Positions 35,083 to 44,861 of a stretch of DNA of 64,000 bases are shown here, piece after piece. Every line of letters starts with the position of its first letter. Within the stretch, counting starts at the first letter, position 1. The stretch comes from Flagellimonas meridianipacifica (lineage in GTDB: Bacteria > Bacteroidota > Bacteroidia > Flavobacteriales > Flavobacteriaceae). The position numbers and the translations under genes are program-made. The stretch spans positions 1,860,001 to 1,924,000 of the forward strand of contig NZ_PVYX01000002.1 of assembly GCF_003001695.1 (NCBI RefSeq), given 5' to 3'. The notes beneath the pieces were generated by a model. That model searched no databases and was not told the origin of the DNA. It saw only the letters and a program-made list of their open reading frames with translations.

Positions 35083-36393
35083 CTACTCCAAAAGTCTTCC
35101 AGCCAATTGCAACATATTGATTTCGGCAACTTTTAGGTCATATTTGGAACGCGCATAGTTGTTCCTCGAATTGAAAAGGTTTATTTGGGCCTGTCGGTAT
35201 TCCACGGAAGTAATTTGACCAAGGCCATACTGTTTTTTTGACTTTTCAAAGTTCAACTCATTGGTCAAGAGGTTATCGGCTTCGGCTTCCAACGAAAATT
35301 GAGCTATTGAATAGGTTTCGTAAGAGTTCAATACATCCGTTACGAGCTCTTCTTTTGCCTTAATCAACTCAATCTCTCTATTTCTCTTTGTAATCTTTGC
35401 GGTTTTCACTCTTGTGGAATTGCCTCCGTTGAAGATATTCCAACTCAAATTAAGACCTAGATTAATTCCATATGACTCATTCTGTAAAGCGAATGAAGTG
35501 GGCGGATTTTGGCTTTCATTCCATCGGTAAGACCCTGAACCTGAAATTTTTGGTAAAAACTGTGCTCTATTGATTTTGATGTCCAAGTCGCTCAATAAAA
35601 TATTCTGATTTGCCAAAAGCACTTGAATGCTTTCCCTCTGAGCAGATTCCATTAGGCTTTCCTTATCCATTTCTGGCTTAAATATGACCAAAGTATCTAC
35701 TTCAAAAGCAGTAGAAACATCCCTTCCAAGGAGTAAATTTAGACTACGTTTTAGGTTTTTCAGGTCCCTTTGTGCCTCGATAAAGGAAATACTGTCGTTA
35801 TTTAGGTCTACTTGGGCATTCAATTCGTCAAGTTTAGTTCCCTGGCCATATTTGAGCTTCCTCCTCGCCCGGTCCAACCTGTCTTTGGAATTTGAAACGT
35901 TGAGCTCAAGATTTTCTACAACCTGTTTTTGAAATGCCGTATTGAAGTAAGCATCGTAAATCGAAATAATGCTGTTTTCAATTTGCTGCCTCTCCTGTAA
36001 CCTGGCCAGGTTAAGGTTCTCTTCGTTGTTTTGGTTGGTAAATTTTCTAACCAATCCATCAAAAATCACATACTCTGCAGTAATGGATGCATTATAGGAT
36101 TCAGTGACCGCTCCATCCACTGATGTTGAGGTCTGGTCCAAAAAAAGTACGTTTTGGTTTTCATCGGAATAGTTAACACCGCTGCTTGCCGATACCGTGG
36201 GCAGATATCCACTATTAAGTATTCCGGTCTGCACATCTGCCAATTTAGTATTGTTTTTGGCAATCTTCAGGTCATAGTTGTTTTCCAAGGCAATTGCAAT
36301 AGCTTGGTCCACATTTAGCGACTCTTGTGCAACTGCCTTGGTTATCAACAAACAAGAAAAGAAGACTAACAATCTAAAATTCAACATGATCAA
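35083..36393 (-). CDS. TolC-family outer-membrane efflux channel
   Basis: 436 residues with a signal peptide (residues 1-22, ending AVAQES). Two OEP repeats form the family's coiled-coil barrel: SLNVDQAIAIALENNYDLKIAKNNTKLA begins the first and GLNLSWNIFNGGNSTRVKTAKITKR the second, ending SVEYRQAQINLFNSRNNYARSKYDLKVAEINMLQLAGRLLE. It provides the outer-membrane exit for the RND pump whose gene overlaps its start by 20 bp. Substrate unknown. Confidence 0.93.
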   Translation of the reverse strand: MIMLNFRLLVFFSCLLITKAVAQESLNVDQAIAIALENNYDLKIAKNNTKLADVQTGILNSGYLPTVSASSGVNYSDENQNVLFLDQTSTSVDGAVTESYNASITAEYVIFDGLVRKFTNQNNEENLNLARLQERQQIENSIISIYDAYFNTAFQKQVVENLELNVSNSKDRLDRARRKLKYGQGTKLDELNAQVDLNNDSISFIEAQRDLKNLKRSLNLLLGRDVSTAFEVDTLVIFKPEMDKESLMESAQRESIQVLLANQNILLSDLDIKINRAQFLPKISGSGSYRWNESQNPPTSFALQNESYGINLGLNLSWNIFNGGNSTRVKTAKITKRNREIELIKAKEELVTDVLNSYETYSIAQFSLEAEADNLLTNELNFEKSKKQYGLGQITSVEYRQAQINLFNSRNNYARSKYDLKVAEINMLQLAGRLLE

Positions 36394-39300
36394 CTTTTAA
36401 TTCTTTAATTGCACGCTCTACTTCTTCCCTTTTTGGCTTCACTCCAGTTGTGATGTACTTCACATACACTTTCACGTAATTCGAGACCGATAAAAAAATT
36501 GGAAGAAGAAATAGGGTGAGTAATGTAGCTATGGCAATTCCATAGGATATGGAAATGGCCATTGGGATAAGAAACTGAGCTTGAAGACTACGTTCCAACA
36601 TTAAAGGGGCGAGCCCAGCAATCGTGGTTATGGAGGTTAGGAAAATTGCTCGGAAACGTGCTCGCCCCGTTTCATAAAGTGCTTCGTCAAATGAGAGGCC
36701 TTCTTTCAGGTACGAATTAAATCTACCCGTAAATACCAATCCATCATTCACCACAATTCCTATCAGCCCAATAATACCTAGGTAGGAAAGAATACTCATT
36801 GGAAATCCATGAAGCCAATGCCCCCAGGCTACCCCAATCAGGCAGAAAGGGACTATGGCAAGTAGAATCAACGGCTGACTATATGATCGGAAGGCGAAAA
36901 CAATCGTTACATAAATCAAAAAGATGATAACTGGAAGAACCTGGGAAGCTGATTCTGTTATACGGTCCACTTCACGATTCTGTCCCTCTGCTCCAACATT
37001 TACATCTGGATAGTTCTCCTTTAATAAAAGTGGGACCCTTGTGGTCAAGTCTTGCATTATCTCGGTTGGACTTGCTTTAGGATTGGCTAAATCGGCTTCT
37101 ATGGTCAACTCTCTTATCCCATCAAGATGGTTAATGGCCACCTCCCCTTGTTGAATGTTTAAGGTTGCTATTTCGGATAATGGAATTCGACCATTCTGCG
37201 TAGAAATTTGAATATTTTGAATGTTGCTTATACTGGAACGGTCCTCGTCGCTATAGCGCACCCATATTTTTATTTCATCCTGTCCTCGCTGAATGCGTTG
37301 TACTTCCTTTCCAAAAAATGCACTTCGAACTTGGCTCATTACACCGTTGAGTGTAAGACCTAGGATTTGGGCATTTTCCTTTAGTTCCAACCTTATTTCC
37401 TTACCTCCTTTTGGACTGGTATTCACAATATCCTTTATATCCGGATTTTTTCGCAACTCTGCATATACTATCTCTTTGGCCTGTTCCAGGCTTTCAAGAT
37501 TTTTGGATTGTATCGATATGGAAATGGGCATCCCTCCAACATTTCTTCCTGAATCAAAGCTCAGTTTTTCAGCCATTGGTATTTCCCCAACTTTTTCACG
37601 GATACGATTTGCTATATCTGAGGAAGAAAGTGTGCGTGACTCACTAGGGGATAAATTGAGCGTTATCGTCGATTGGGAACCACTAGGCCCAACTTGTCTT
37701 AGCGAAGATCGGATATAAGGTTCTCCGAGTTCATTTTTGCCCAATTCTTCGTTTACTTTCCAGATTTTTCCCTCTACATAGGTGCTGAGTGAATCAGTAA
37801 CATGTTCGCCCGTTCCCTCTGGAGTATTCAATGTAATGGTAATTTGATCACTTGCGTTACTGGGGAAAAAGGTAAGTTTAATGAGTCCTGCGCCGAATGC
37901 TCCTAGAGTTATAATGAAAAGGCACATAATCACACTAAATGAAATGAATTTATTCTTTAATGTGAATCTCAGGGCAGGTGAATATACCCTGTCCCTTAAA
38001 AAATGAATAAACTGATCCCCCCAAACATTGAACCTATAAGTTTTTCCCTTTCCTTTCAAGTCTTTGGAATGGGCTAAATGCGCTGGGAGAATAATTAAAG
38101 CCTCTATTAGCGAAACTGCCAGTGTAATGGCCACTACCGCAGCTATATCTCCAAAAAAAGCTCCGATTTGACCGTCCAAAAAAAAGAAAATTGAAAAAGC
38201 CAAAATGGTAGTTGCAATCGCAGAAAGAATGGGGGTAAGGACATCCATAGTACCATTTACTGCAGCTTTTATATTGGATTCCCCTTTTTCATGGCGTGAG
38301 TATATATTTTCCGCGATTACAATTCCGTCATCAACAAGAATTCCAATCACCAAAATCATCCCAAAAAGCGATAACATATTTAGAGTGACACCATAGTGCG
38401 GGAGAAGAATGAACATCCCAAAAAATGAAATGGGTAGTCCAAAGGCAACCCAGAACGCCACTCTCGGTCTCAAGAAAAAAGATAATAGGAGTAAAACCAA
38501 TATCATCCCCAATATGGCATTTTCAAGAAGAAGCGCGATTCGGTCCTCAATGACCACAGAAAAATCTGAAGTGATTTCCATGGATAGATTATCATGTTCG
38601 TCATTGAACTTTTTTTGATATTCCCTGGCCTTTTCTGCACTTCCTATAAGGTCCTCTGAATTGGTATTCGTCAAGGCAATGGCAATAGCAGTTTTTCCAT
38701 TGAACTTAATGATGTCAGGAGATTCATTGAACGTATTGATGGTTTTGGCAACGTCCCGAAGTAGTACTTTGCCACCAGCTTCGTTGTGCTTTACTACAAT
38801 ATTCTCCAATTTGCTGGCGTATTTTGCTTTGTTTTCAGCACGTATGGTGTATTCTTCATTACTGGTCCTAACAGTTCCTCCCGTGACCAGAATGTTGGCG
38901 TTGGATACTGCACTTGAAATATCATCAAATGTCACATTCAAACTACGAAGACGTTCCTCCGTAACGGAGATTTCTATCTCCTCCTCTGGGAAACCGGATA
39001 AGGTTATCTGAGAAATACCCTCCATGCGTAAAAAATCATCTTCAATGTCTTGGGCCGTTTTTTTCAGTATGCTTAAGGGCACATTCTCGCCAACGAGTAC
39101 AAATGAAATTCCTGGTCGTGTGGGTTTTATCGTTTCTACAACCGGCGGTTCGGACCCTAAAGGAAAGGAGGGTATACCATCCACAGCATTTTTGACTTCA
39201 TCCAATACGAGGTTGATATCAAAATCAGTTAGAACCTCAATACTTACCGTACCGGTATTTTCCCTTGAGATTGAGGTTACACGATCGATACCTTCAAGCC

Positions 39301-39520
39301 CTTTTAGATTTCTTTCTATTTTTTCCACCACACCCTCTTCAACCTCTTTTGGCGAAGCACCGGGAAAGGACACCTGAACATTGATGATTGTTGGGTCTGA
39401 TAAAGGAAATATGGATGAATTAAGCTGTTGAAATCCGAAATATCCGAAGATGAGAAATCCAACGATAAAAATATTGACCGCTACAGGGTATTTAATGAAG
39501 TAGGCTATTATCTTTTTCAT
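36374..39520 (-). CDS. RND-family efflux pump inner-membrane transporter (AcrB/HAE1-like)
   Basis: 1,048 residues, twelve predicted helices and two large periplasmic loops. N-terminus IAYFIKYPVAVNIFIVGFLIFG, TM4 proton-relay motif VIGILVDDGIVIAENIY with the paired Asp, and the repeat-2 equivalent LIGIVVNDGLVFTGRF. The VDDG sequence fits drug-type HAE1 pumps rather than metal-type CzcA. It drives proton-coupled export of amphiphilic compounds with the adaptor and TolC partners of the same operon. It starts 9 bp after the adaptor stop. Confidence 0.95.
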   Translation of the reverse strand: MKKIIAYFIKYPVAVNIFIVGFLIFGYFGFQQLNSSIFPLSDPTIINVQVSFPGASPKEVEEGVVEKIERNLKGLEGIDRVTSISRENTGTVSIEVLTDFDINLVLDEVKNAVDGIPSFPLGSEPPVVETIKPTRPGISFVLVGENVPLSILKKTAQDIEDDFLRMEGISQITLSGFPEEEIEISVTEERLRSLNVTFDDISSAVSNANILVTGGTVRTSNEEYTIRAENKAKYASKLENIVVKHNEAGGKVLLRDVAKTINTFNESPDIIKFNGKTAIAIALTNTNSEDLIGSAEKAREYQKKFNDEHDNLSMEITSDFSVVIEDRIALLLENAILGMILVLLLLSFFLRPRVAFWVAFGLPISFFGMFILLPHYGVTLNMLSLFGMILVIGILVDDGIVIAENIYSRHEKGESNIKAAVNGTMDVLTPILSAIATTILAFSIFFFLDGQIGAFFGDIAAVVAITLAVSLIEALIILPAHLAHSKDLKGKGKTYRFNVWGDQFIHFLRDRVYSPALRFTLKNKFISFSVIMCLFIITLGAFGAGLIKLTFFPSNASDQITITLNTPEGTGEHVTDSLSTYVEGKIWKVNEELGKNELGEPYIRSSLRQVGPSGSQSTITLNLSPSESRTLSSSDIANRIREKVGEIPMAEKLSFDSGRNVGGMPISISIQSKNLESLEQAKEIVYAELRKNPDIKDIVNTSPKGGKEIRLELKENAQILGLTLNGVMSQVRSAFFGKEVQRIQRGQDEIKIWVRYSDEDRSSISNIQNIQISTQNGRIPLSEIATLNIQQGEVAINHLDGIRELTIEADLANPKASPTEIMQDLTTRVPLLLKENYPDVNVGAEGQNREVDRITESASQVLPVIIFLIYVTIVFAFRSYSQPLILLAIVPFCLIGVAWGHWLHGFPMSILSYLGIIGLIGIVVNDGLVFTGRFNSYLKEGLSFDEALYETGRARFRAIFLTSITTIAGLAPLMLERSLQAQFLIPMAISISYGIAIATLLTLFLLPIFLSVSNYVKVYVKYITTGVKPKREEVERAIKELKVDHVEF

Positions 39521-39529
39521 CTGAAAGAA

Positions 39530-40630
39530 TTAGAACAGCACATTCATACCGGGATAAACATTGGCCAACACTTCATCAACCAAAATGGTGTTAGCTTTTA
39601 AACCACCTATCAAGACACTATCTCCAACATAATTCATAGGTTCCACTTCCTGAAGTTGAAGCACACCATCCTTCACAACATAGACCTGATTGTTCTCAAT
39701 GAGCAAATTATTATCAATTTTCACCACGTTTTCCAACATTTTCCCAAAAATGGTACCCTGTAAAAACTGTCCTTCCTTAAGATCAGTACCCGCTATTTCT
39801 ACAACTACGGTTATGGTCTGTGTGTTTGAACTAATTTTTGCATTTATCCGACTTATTTTCCCTTGGAACTTTTGTTGAGTGTCCAAACTTTCAAGAAGTA
39901 CTTCTTTGCCCAAGGCTATATAATTAGTATAGCGAGATGGTACCTCTAGCTTAATCTCAAATAAAGATGGGTCTATAAATTCTCCGAGCTTTTGCCCGTT
40001 ACGAACAAGAGTTCCTGTGGTAACCAAAGACTCCGTAACTACTCCTCCAAAAGGAGCTTTAAGTGTATATTTTGATAGTCTTTCTTCTTGATTTTTAACT
40101 GTATAGAAGTTCTCATAAATGCCTTTTCCCGTCAAAAACAAACGCTCAGCTTCGGATGTTGGTTCCGGTAGAGTCTGTAGTGCTCGATTTACTTTGAAAT
40201 CTTCCAAATAGGATTGCCATTTTACTGAAGCTTCCGGGAAATCCACTTCCATATCGGGTAGCATGCTCGTAATTCTGTTTAAAAATGCGCTACGAGTTGA
40301 TAGAAGTTGGGCTTGGTATTCGGAGCTATTTATTTGTAACAAGGTTTGGTTTTTATAAAACCTGTTTCCTTCTTTGAAATCAGTTTGGGTGGCCACAAGA
40401 ATTCCTTGTACTTCACTGTACAGTTCTATCCTTTTTTTGGCAGTTAACGAACCTGTTGCTTCAATTACAAAGGGATGTGAAGTGGGAACTACCAATTGTG
40501 TGGATACCATTTGTTGTTCCTTTTTAACTTCATCGACGGTTTCCTGGTTGCTATTCTTCATCAAACCAACCAGGAGTACCCCCAAAACTATAATGCCCAA
40601 CCCAATTAAGGCCTTTATCCATATTTTCAT
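39530..40630 (-). CDS. RND efflux periplasmic adaptor (HlyD/MFP family)
   Basis: 366 residues with one N-terminal membrane helix (residues 7-24). The split biotinyl-lipoyl domain is seen as EVQGILVATQTDFKEGNRFYKNQTLLQIN early and TLKAPFGGVVTESLVTTGTLVRNGQ later, followed by the beta-barrel KLEVPSRYTNYIALGKEV. The helical hairpin between them is long and partly irregular. It links the RND pump to TolC. The start ATGA overlaps the stop of the Spy-like gene by 4 bp. Confidence 0.92.
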   Translation of the reverse strand: MKIWIKALIGLGIIVLGVLLVGLMKNSNQETVDEVKKEQQMVSTQLVVPTSHPFVIEATGSLTAKKRIELYSEVQGILVATQTDFKEGNRFYKNQTLLQINSSEYQAQLLSTRSAFLNRITSMLPDMEVDFPEASVKWQSYLEDFKVNRALQTLPEPTSEAERLFLTGKGIYENFYTVKNQEERLSKYTLKAPFGGVVTESLVTTGTLVRNGQKLGEFIDPSLFEIKLEVPSRYTNYIALGKEVLLESLDTQQKFQGKISRINAKISSNTQTITVVVEIAGTDLKEGQFLQGTIFGKMLENVVKIDNNLLIENNQVYVVKDGVLQLQEVEPMNYVGDSVLIGGLKANTILVDEVLANVYPGMNVLF

Positions 40631-41004
40631 TCTTCAGACATTTTTTTGCGCATGGTTTTTCGCATTTGAGGCTCTAACTCATCTTCAAACTTTTCCATTT
40701 GCTCTTCGGATAAAATCCTCTCTAGCTCTTGGTTTTTTGCCTTCTTTATTTTTTTCATATCCCCCATTTTTCCAAACATCGAACCTTCCTTATTCATCAA
40801 ATCGGCCGTCTTTTTGGAATAACGGACATTCACCTCTTCAACTTTTGTGAGTTGTTCCTCATCAAGATTCAATTCGGATTTCATCAAGTTGGTTTGATAT
40901 TCGGCCATTTTTGTCGCATCCATCTTTTTTTGCCCAAAAGCGGATATGGATATCAATAAAGCTATTGCTGGTAGTAGTGTTTTAGATATCATTTGTATCA
41001 TCAT
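40627..41004 (-). CDS. Periplasmic Spy/CpxP-like stress protein
   Basis: 125 residues, signal peptide to about residue 25 (AFGQ). The mature part is helical and highly charged with two LTxxQ-like motifs, LDEEQLTKVEEVN and LSEEQMEKFEDEL, hallmarks of Spy and CpxP, which act as periplasmic chaperones or envelope-stress sensors. It overlaps the adaptor gene and the barrel gene by 4 bp each, so expression is locked to the efflux system. A link between efflux and envelope-folding stress is inferred from that. Confidence 0.75.
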   Translation of the reverse strand: MMIQMISKTLLPAIALLISISAFGQKKMDATKMAEYQTNLMKSELNLDEEQLTKVEEVNVRYSKKTADLMNKEGSMFGKMGDMKKIKKAKNQELERILSEEQMEKFEDELEPQMRKTMRKKMSEE

Positions 41005-41921
41005 TTTGAATTATTTTGCTTTGGTCTTTGGAGCACGAATCGTAGTCCCAAGTTGAAGTATGCCCCACTTTCCGGGTCAAAATCAAAGATTTCTTCATTT
41101 TCATCATCCAAAATCTGCAAGGTGGGGTTGGGTACAAAACCGACTTCGCCCACAAACGCTAAGTTTTTTGTAAATAAGTATCTATAGGAAAGTCTTGTAT
41201 TTATTCCGTTGAACTGAAGTTTTGTATTCTTTAAAGTTGCATTTCCCTCAACCGCTATCTCGTTGGAATTGTTTCCGAAGATACCTTGAGGAGATGCCAA
41301 AATCGCAACGCTATGTTTGGCGTTTACTCGGTAAGTCAGACCTGTAACTGGAATTCCCAAAGAATAGCTCCAATGTTCATTCAGTTGTTGACTGAAGGAT
41401 ACGGCCGGAAAAACAATAGGTTCACCAAATTGGGTTCCATAAAATGCTCCAACAAGTAAATTCGAGAATCTGTTATCTTCACCCCATCTTTTGGTAAATC
41501 CCAGTATAGCGTTGAAAACAAAATCTTCTTCGCTGATACCGTCTCCAAAATTGGATGTTAACGTAGTTCCTACCGAAACAACCATCCTCCAATTGTTCTT
41601 CAGGGGCCTTAAGTAAAAAACACCCGTGTTTATGGAATGAATATCCTCAAACGTAGACAGGTTTACAAGATTAGTGGACGAATTGAAATCAAAAGAAAAA
41701 AGCTGGTATCCCAAACGTGCACCCAAAACTCCTTTTTTAATGGGTTTCGCAAAGCTCAGGTTCAAACCGTAGTTCTGAATTTCAGTCCCTCCTAAATCGG
41801 GTAAAAGTCCATAATTAATGCTTATCGGTTCGGGTTCATTGGAATTACCAATAAATATGGGCAATTGTGCCTTAAGAGAGCCAATGGTCATCATTCCAAC
41901 AAGTAACATCCACTTTTTCAT
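41001..41921 (-). CDS. Outer-membrane beta-barrel protein (DUF6268-like)
   Basis: 306 residues, signal peptide ending SLKAQ near residue 19, then alternating beta-strands (GLNLSFAKPIKKGVLGARLGY) and a terminal aromatic (FNLGLRFVLQRPK). A homologous layout appears in the protein at 44862-45725, including NNWRMVVSVG-like and GEPIVFPAVSFSQQL blocks, so the two are probably paralogues. Function is unknown; a porin or sensor barrel is possible. First gene of the five-gene RND operon. Confidence 0.65.
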   Translation of the reverse strand: MKKWMLLVGMMTIGSLKAQLPIFIGNSNEPEPISINYGLLPDLGGTEIQNYGLNLSFAKPIKKGVLGARLGYQLFSFDFNSSTNLVNLSTFEDIHSINTGVFYLRPLKNNWRMVVSVGTTLTSNFGDGISEEDFVFNAILGFTKRWGEDNRFSNLLVGAFYGTQFGEPIVFPAVSFSQQLNEHWSYSLGIPVTGLTYRVNAKHSVAILASPQGIFGNNSNEIAVEGNATLKNTKLQFNGINTRLSYRYLFTKNLAFVGEVGFVPNPTLQILDDENEEIFDFDPESGAYFNLGLRFVLQRPKQNNSK

Positions 41922-42082
41922 AGTTGATAATTGTTGAGAGCGAAGCTATACAGTGGATTTTCCAAAGAAGAATAAAATATACTTATGCAGATAATGAAAA
42001 GACCAATACCAATAATGTGTCGATAAAACCAGTGAAGGAATTTGTATGGGATTTTAGGGAGTTCATAGAAAAAAACAACCTT

Positions 42083-43342
42083 CTAGTTGATTTTTCTTTT
42101 GAGAAACCAGATATCTTTCAAGTTAATATTGATGTTTACCGAGTGAATGTTCTCCTGAACCAATATGGTGTTGGTGCTACCGCGGTTTGTATTGGTATAA
42201 GAAATGTTAATCATGGAACCGCTTCTCCTGCCAAAGGGGAAACCCAGTCCCAAGGAAAAGCCACTACTTGAAATGTTTTCTCCGCGAACGGACAGATAAC
42301 CTGAGTCGTAATAATACCCCGTTCTGAACTGTATCCTTTGGATATATTTAAAGCCAGCAGGATTTATACTGTACTCCGCTCCTCCGGAGAAGATGTTTTG
42401 GTCTACAAAATCACCAATGTTATCTTGTTGTCCAGTAACGGACCAAGCCTTAAAACTATGATCAAAGTTAAGATGAAGGTGTTTCAAAGGACTAATTAGG
42501 ATACCATTGTTGAACTCCAAGGGTAACTCAAACCTATCAAGAGAGATATCCAACTCAGATTCAACCGGGCTTTGAATCAAATCCAAGACTTTGTTTACTG
42601 TTCTATCTTGAGTGCCCGAAAGCTGCGTCGGAAAGAGAATCGTACCTCCATAAGAAAATAGTTTGCCTATATCCGTCTGAAGCCCAACACCAAATTGAAC
42701 ACCACTATAATTACTTGTTTCCTCTACGGTTAGTCCACTCAAACCTGTTTGTACAATCTCGGTTTCTTCTATACTTCCAAATAAATACGAAATCTTGGCT
42801 CCAAGTCTAAAACCCTTGAACATAGTTCTCCCATACTGTAGATTTAGAGTGTTCAATGCACCTGTTCCAAAGATGTTACTATTGAACTGGTCAAATGTTC
42901 CTTCAATATTACTTTCAATTCCCAAAAGTGAATACCCTACATCCGAATAGGGCAATACCGCAAGACCTAAGGTGGATTTTTCATCAATATTGGCGGAAAA
43001 AGCCAGACTGGAAAAGTTGCTAGCCAATCTATTCTCTTCAGTGGTATTGTTTTCTATGGTGCTCAATTCGCCAAGAAAACCAATATCAAAAACAAAGGAA
43101 TTTGTACTCTCTGTTCCAAAGGATGCAGGATTCCTGATATTTATGAAGCTTGGGTCGTTGATGGCAAAACCTCCTCCACCTAGTGAAGCGTTCTTTCCGA
43201 CATTAGAGCTGGTTTCAACACCTAACCCGAAAAGAGAATATGGAGAGCCTGTTAATCTATTCGTCTGGGAATAGGAATTCAAGGCGGTAACCACAACTGT
43301 TATGGTGGTAAGAACTTTATTCATCTTCATCATAAATCGCAT
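42083..43342 (-). CDS. FadL/OmpP1-like outer-membrane barrel protein
   Basis: 419 residues, with four possible ATG starts in the first seven codons (MRFMMKMNK), then a signal peptide to about residue 27. The mature protein opens NRLTGSPYSLFGLGVETSS and GGFAINDPSFINIRNPASFG, the usual start of Bacteroidota FadL-like transporters, and ends in alternating strands. These barrels pass hydrophobic compounds or serve as surface receptors. It overlaps the end of the DUF4270 gene by 26 bp, so translation of the two is coupled. Confidence 0.75.
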   Translation of the reverse strand: MRFMMKMNKVLTTITVVVTALNSYSQTNRLTGSPYSLFGLGVETSSNVGKNASLGGGGFAINDPSFINIRNPASFGTESTNSFVFDIGFLGELSTIENNTTEENRLASNFSSLAFSANIDEKSTLGLAVLPYSDVGYSLLGIESNIEGTFDQFNSNIFGTGALNTLNLQYGRTMFKGFRLGAKISYLFGSIEETEIVQTGLSGLTVEETSNYSGVQFGVGLQTDIGKLFSYGGTILFPTQLSGTQDRTVNKVLDLIQSPVESELDISLDRFELPLEFNNGILISPLKHLHLNFDHSFKAWSVTGQQDNIGDFVDQNIFSGGAEYSINPAGFKYIQRIQFRTGYYYDSGYLSVRGENISSSGFSLGLGFPFGRRSGSMINISYTNTNRGSTNTILVQENIHSVNININLKDIWFLKRKIN

Positions 43343-44636
43343 AGGTGATAATCAAGGTTGCCTTAAAATCCTGACTTTCTTCCCCTTCCAAAATGACTCG
43401 ATCAACGCTTTGCCCAAATTCAGGAGGATACACTATGAATGCGTCATCAACCAGGTTCGTTTCATTGAGTTCCCTATCCACATAGACCCCAATTGGTATT
43501 TCATAAATTAGTTCATCAAACTCTTTCAGTTGTTCGTTTACCACTCCAAATACAGGTTCGCCCCCAAAAAAAAGCTGTTCAGTTATCCTGTTATTCTGGT
43601 TCACCAATAGAATGGTCAATGAATCCCTAATAGGAAGATTATCGTTGTAGGTGCTCGGAGGGGGTTTTAACTGAAGGGTAGCACTTAGAATAGTGCCTTG
43701 TCCAGGAATATCGAACAATTGTTTAATAGTAGGAAATTGAATTCTCGCAGCGTATCCCGTTCCTGCCTGAATAAAACTTCGGTTATTTGATCGGGGCGAA
43801 GGGAGATTGATTTCTTGATCAATGAGTGTATCCAAAACTGAATTTGAAAGGGTGTTTTGGATATTGTTGAATATTTTTGGCTCTGAAAGATTTTCTTGAA
43901 CAACAAAATCCAAAGAGCCTTCTTCATCATCAAATTCCTGGGGTATCCGATAAAAGAATCGGATATAACTTCGACTACCATTCGATGAAAACCCTATAAT
44001 ACTAGAGTTATCCATAACTCCCGGCCTTATACTAATACCTTGAAACGTTTCAAGAAGTTCATCCAGGTTGTTTATGTCATTGTCCCGTATCCCCTCAAAA
44101 AGAGATAATCCAAAGTCCTGCGGAAGTTTAATAAAGAGTGAATCTTCGTCCTTTGGTTCAGGGAGATAAGTATATGTAGCCAATGGAACTGAATCAAATG
44201 AAATTTCGGAGGTGTTATAAAAAAACCCATCTTCATCCCTTAAGTCATCAGTAAGGAGGTGTACATTGAGCGTAGACTGGATGATGGTATCGTTGTAGAA
44301 GTATCCGTCATAACCCAGTACGAGCCCTACACTGTCCAATTCGGCATCTGAGGGAAGCTCATACACGGGTGGGGATAACTCCATGAAATTGGTCGCCTTC
44401 ACTTCCCCAAAAAAACTATCAACATACTGACCAACAAGAATACGGTCGGTACCTGAAGTGACTATGCTATCAAACCGCATGGTTGAAACCGCCACAGTAA
44501 ACGTATCCAATGATATGACTCTTACATCGGAATCTGCAAAATCCTGCCCGACCTCCAAAGATGGAATTTCAGATGTATCCAGACTACAGGCCAATATCAG
44601 AGCAAAAATTCCTAAAAACAATATGATTTTCTTCAT
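43317..44636 (-). CDS. DUF4270 surface lipoprotein
   Basis: 439 residues with a lipoprotein signal (ALILACSLD) and the domain's typical DTFTVAVSTMRFDSIVTSGTDRILVGQYVDSFFGEVKA opening near residue 45, followed by the long beta-rich body. Family members are common in Bacteroidota, often beside FadL-like barrels, but have no known activity. The gene is upstream of the barrel and overlaps it. A 225-bp divergent control region separates it from the DUF6268-like gene on the other strand. Confidence 0.85.
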   Translation of the reverse strand: MKKIILFLGIFALILACSLDTSEIPSLEVGQDFADSDVRVISLDTFTVAVSTMRFDSIVTSGTDRILVGQYVDSFFGEVKATNFMELSPPVYELPSDAELDSVGLVLGYDGYFYNDTIIQSTLNVHLLTDDLRDEDGFFYNTSEISFDSVPLATYTYLPEPKDEDSLFIKLPQDFGLSLFEGIRDNDINNLDELLETFQGISIRPGVMDNSSIIGFSSNGSRSYIRFFYRIPQEFDDEEGSLDFVVQENLSEPKIFNNIQNTLSNSVLDTLIDQEINLPSPRSNNRSFIQAGTGYAARIQFPTIKQLFDIPGQGTILSATLQLKPPPSTYNDNLPIRDSLTILLVNQNNRITEQLFFGGEPVFGVVNEQLKEFDELIYEIPIGVYVDRELNETNLVDDAFIVYPPEFGQSVDRVILEGEESQDFKATLIITYAIYDEDE

Positions 44637-44861
44637 TGGATAATGAATGTTGTTTGGAGCAAAAGAATTGAAACCCCATGTAATATGGGAGTTAATTATA
44701 CCTAGGTTGAATTTTTGTCTACCAAACTTTTGTTTCTCCCACTAAACCCAAATCTCCGGATTGGTCGATGAATACGTTGAGTTGGTATACAAAAGCGTCC
44801 TACATGTATAAAATATTTTAGGTCGGAACATCTCCAGAATAGTTTTGGGAGAAAAGTCAAT

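Noticed and set aside
41924..42271. A 115-residue plus-strand frame between two minus-strand envelope genes
   Set aside because: Its second half is antisense to the FadL-like gene, and its sequence shows no domain or signal. Only about 160 bp of it is intergenic.
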